Shown here: piece after piece, positions 41,629 to 42,484 of the stretch
Layout: every line of letters begins with the position of its first letter
How positions within the stretch are numbered: position 1 is the stretch's first letter
Assembly: GCA_029556615.1 (NCBI GenBank)
Contig: JAKQDD010000190.1
Span: forward strand, 1-42,484
Direction: 5' to 3'
DNA: 42,484 nucleotides
Source of the DNA: Verrucomicrobiota bacterium
GTDB lineage: Bacteria > Verrucomicrobiota > Verrucomicrobiia > Limisphaerales > J093
Program-made: the position numbers and the translations under genes
The notes under the pieces: generated by a model
Told to the model about the DNA's origin: nothing
Database searches by the model: none
What the model saw: the letters and a program-made list of their open reading frames with translations, nothing else

Positions 41629-42213
41629 ATGAACGCACCGCAAACCGTTGTCCGTTTCTCTTGCCCCAAGTTGACTCGCGGGCTTCTCGCCGCCCTCGTG
41701 TCCATTGCTCTGCTGCTCCCCGCGTGTCGCACACCACTCCCCCCCGAAGCACTCACCCGGGAGATCGCCGACCTCGGACACTGGCGCACGACCTGCGAAG
41801 GGTACGTCGTCAGCATCGCGCGCCGCCATAAGGCCGACACCCCGACTCATGATCAGGCCGAGTCGCTCTACCACGCCGCCCAAGCGGCCGCCAATGCCTA
41901 CATCGACGCCATCCAGATCGACCTCGCCCTCCGCCCGGGCCGCTACGCCACCGATGACTACCACCGACGCGCCCTCCGGGCGCAGGAGGCCAGCCAACAG
42001 TTCGTCCAGTGGGCCGAAACCGCCACTGCATCCCCCGACACCACCACCCGCCGGTCCGTTTCGTTGGCCACGCTGATCCCCTCCCTGGTCAGCGCCGGAT
42101 TGAAGATCATCGAAGCAGGCCGCGAAGCCGACCAACAAACGCGCGAGCGCATCCGAAAAGAACTCGAGACCAGAAAATGGCGGACCTTCGAGGACATCCA
42201 CCGCCGCCGTTAG
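41629..42213 (+). CDS. Small lipoprotein of unknown function
   Basis: 194 residues. The N-terminus is a lipoprotein signal: basic residues, hydrophobic LLAALVSIALLLPAC, with LPAC as lipobox and Cys33 as the lipidated residue. The mature part is mostly helical and polar, rich in Ala, Glu, Arg and His (HDQAESLYHAAQAAANAYID, then a C-terminal charged helix EADQQTRERIRKELETRK). A helical-bundle or coiled-coil adaptor anchored in the membrane is a fair guess. I do not recognise the family. It is divergent from the FG-GAP gene and stands alone. Its TAG stop begins a partial copy (TAGAGTCC) of the arm repeated at 1665 and 31227. Confidence 0.8.
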   Translation: MNAPQTVVRFSCPKLTRGLLAALVSIALLLPACRTPLPPEALTREIADLGHWRTTCEGYVVSIARRHKADTPTHDQAESLYHAAQAAANAYIDAIQIDLALRPGRYATDDYHRRALRAQEASQQFVQWAETATASPDTTTRRSVSLATLIPSLVSAGLKIIEAGREADQQTRERIRKELETRKWRTFEDIHRRR

Positions 42214-42484
42214 AGTCCGCGCGCCGGTTCTTCCCTCCCCCTGCGACCCCGGAGATGGATGGACATTCGCGGCCAGGAGTTTTGCCGCCAGACAAGGACT
42301 TCGGCGAGCTCAGTCGAGCCGCGCGAGCGACGAGCCTATCCGCAGAGATCTGTGAGAAGCGAGCAACGCCGTCTGGTGGCAAAAGAACGGCCGCCCAAGG
42401 GGTTGCGCCGAAAACGGCCTGGGGCTTCGTTGCTCCGTCGGTCGAGTATCGCCAGGGATACACTCCCTCCTCGCGCGGCTCGAC
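42214..42484. other. Non-coding structured element at window end
   Basis: No credible gene is seen in the last 271 nt. An imperfect inverted repeat has arms TTTTGCCGCCAGAC (42280-42293) and GTCTGGTGGCAAAA (42371-42384), 13 of 14 paired. Flanking GGCC boxes at 42271-42274 and 42389-42392 also pair. The inner 77 nt contain further G/C-rich, purine-alternating sequence. A smaller stem, GTATC/GATAC, lies near 42438-42453. It could be a miniature mobile element or a structured RNA. A minus-strand frame through it (42463-42107) lacks protein-like features. Confidence 0.5.

Noticed and set aside
42107..42463. Minus-strand 118-codon frame across the terminal structured element
   Set aside because: It overlaps the lipoprotein gene, has an irregular composition and coincides with the inverted repeat, so non-coding structure explains it better.
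1..42484. CRISPR array, rRNA, phage or insertion-sequence transposase genes
   Set aside because: No regularly spaced direct repeats, no rRNA-like sequence and no transposase, integrase or phage structural gene was seen on either strand.

Overview
The window is a GC-rich bacterial chromosome segment, most likely from a soil or freshwater verrucomicrobium (Limisphaerales/Pedosphaerales-like). This placement is inferred from family content: prepilin-type N-terminal proteins with an 'H-x9-DG' C-terminus, Reg_prop/Y_Y_Y sensor kinases, an HZS_alpha-like dihaem protein, clustered Gfo/Idh/MocA oxidoreductases with a Tat leader, and very large secreted multidomain proteins ending in a W/F-rich module. 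No rRNA or ribosomal-protein marker is present to fix the taxon.

Layout. 1-1525: 3' part of a secreted protein with two tandem copies of an unknown domain, then a clear terminator. 1526-1862: repeat-rich spacer. 1863-5752: a sensor kinase/LuxR-type response regulator pair. 5952-8018: a secreted protein that resembles a glycoside hydrolase. 8340-12358: a secreted M28 metallopeptidase overlapping an S9/DPP-IV-like peptidase. 12656-13450: a pseudopilin-like protein. 13471-19880 (minus): a five-gene operon with three of its junctions coupled by 4-nt overlap or a 3-nt gap: Tat-exported Gfo/Idh/MocA, UroD-family protein, two more Gfo/Idh/MocA proteins, and an MFS transporter. 20180-22587: galE-like epimerase overlapping a CCA-adding-enzyme/HD-type nucleotidyltransferase. 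22704-28091 (minus): a 1795-residue secreted HExxH protein with beta-helix, LamG-like, carboxypeptidase-regulatory-like and InlB-like domains. 28338-31229: HZS_alpha-like protein with two CxxCH haem sites. 31268-32092 (minus): second pseudopilin-like protein. 32394-34369 (minus): a two-gene operon encoding a cytoplasmic GH84 hexosaminidase and a GNAT protein. 34651-34728: tRNA-Asp. 34747-38516 (minus): a second kinase/regulator pair. 38623-41337 (minus): a secreted protein with 14 FG-GAP-like repeats. 41629-42213: a small lipoprotein, followed by a structured non-coding stretch.

The most interesting object is the GH84-GNAT pair. In order, and along nearly their full length, the two overlapping genes match the two halves of animal O-GlcNAcase (OGA): catalytic GH84 domain plus stalk, then the C-terminal acetyltransferase-like domain. 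Here they are separate proteins joined by an ATGA stop/start overlap. Unlike the human domain, the GNAT half keeps a canonical acetyl-CoA loop. A second theme is a family of short palindromic repeats (core GGTCTGAGGCG-CGCCTCGCCAG) found between genes, across a stop codon and inside a signal-peptide coding region.

Functionally the window looks like a scavenging lifestyle: exported peptidases, possible glycan-active enzymes, a putative sugar-oxidation operon with its own transporter, and two sensors whose large exported propellers could read extracytoplasmic ligands. All family assignments are from reading the sequence; no database search was run.
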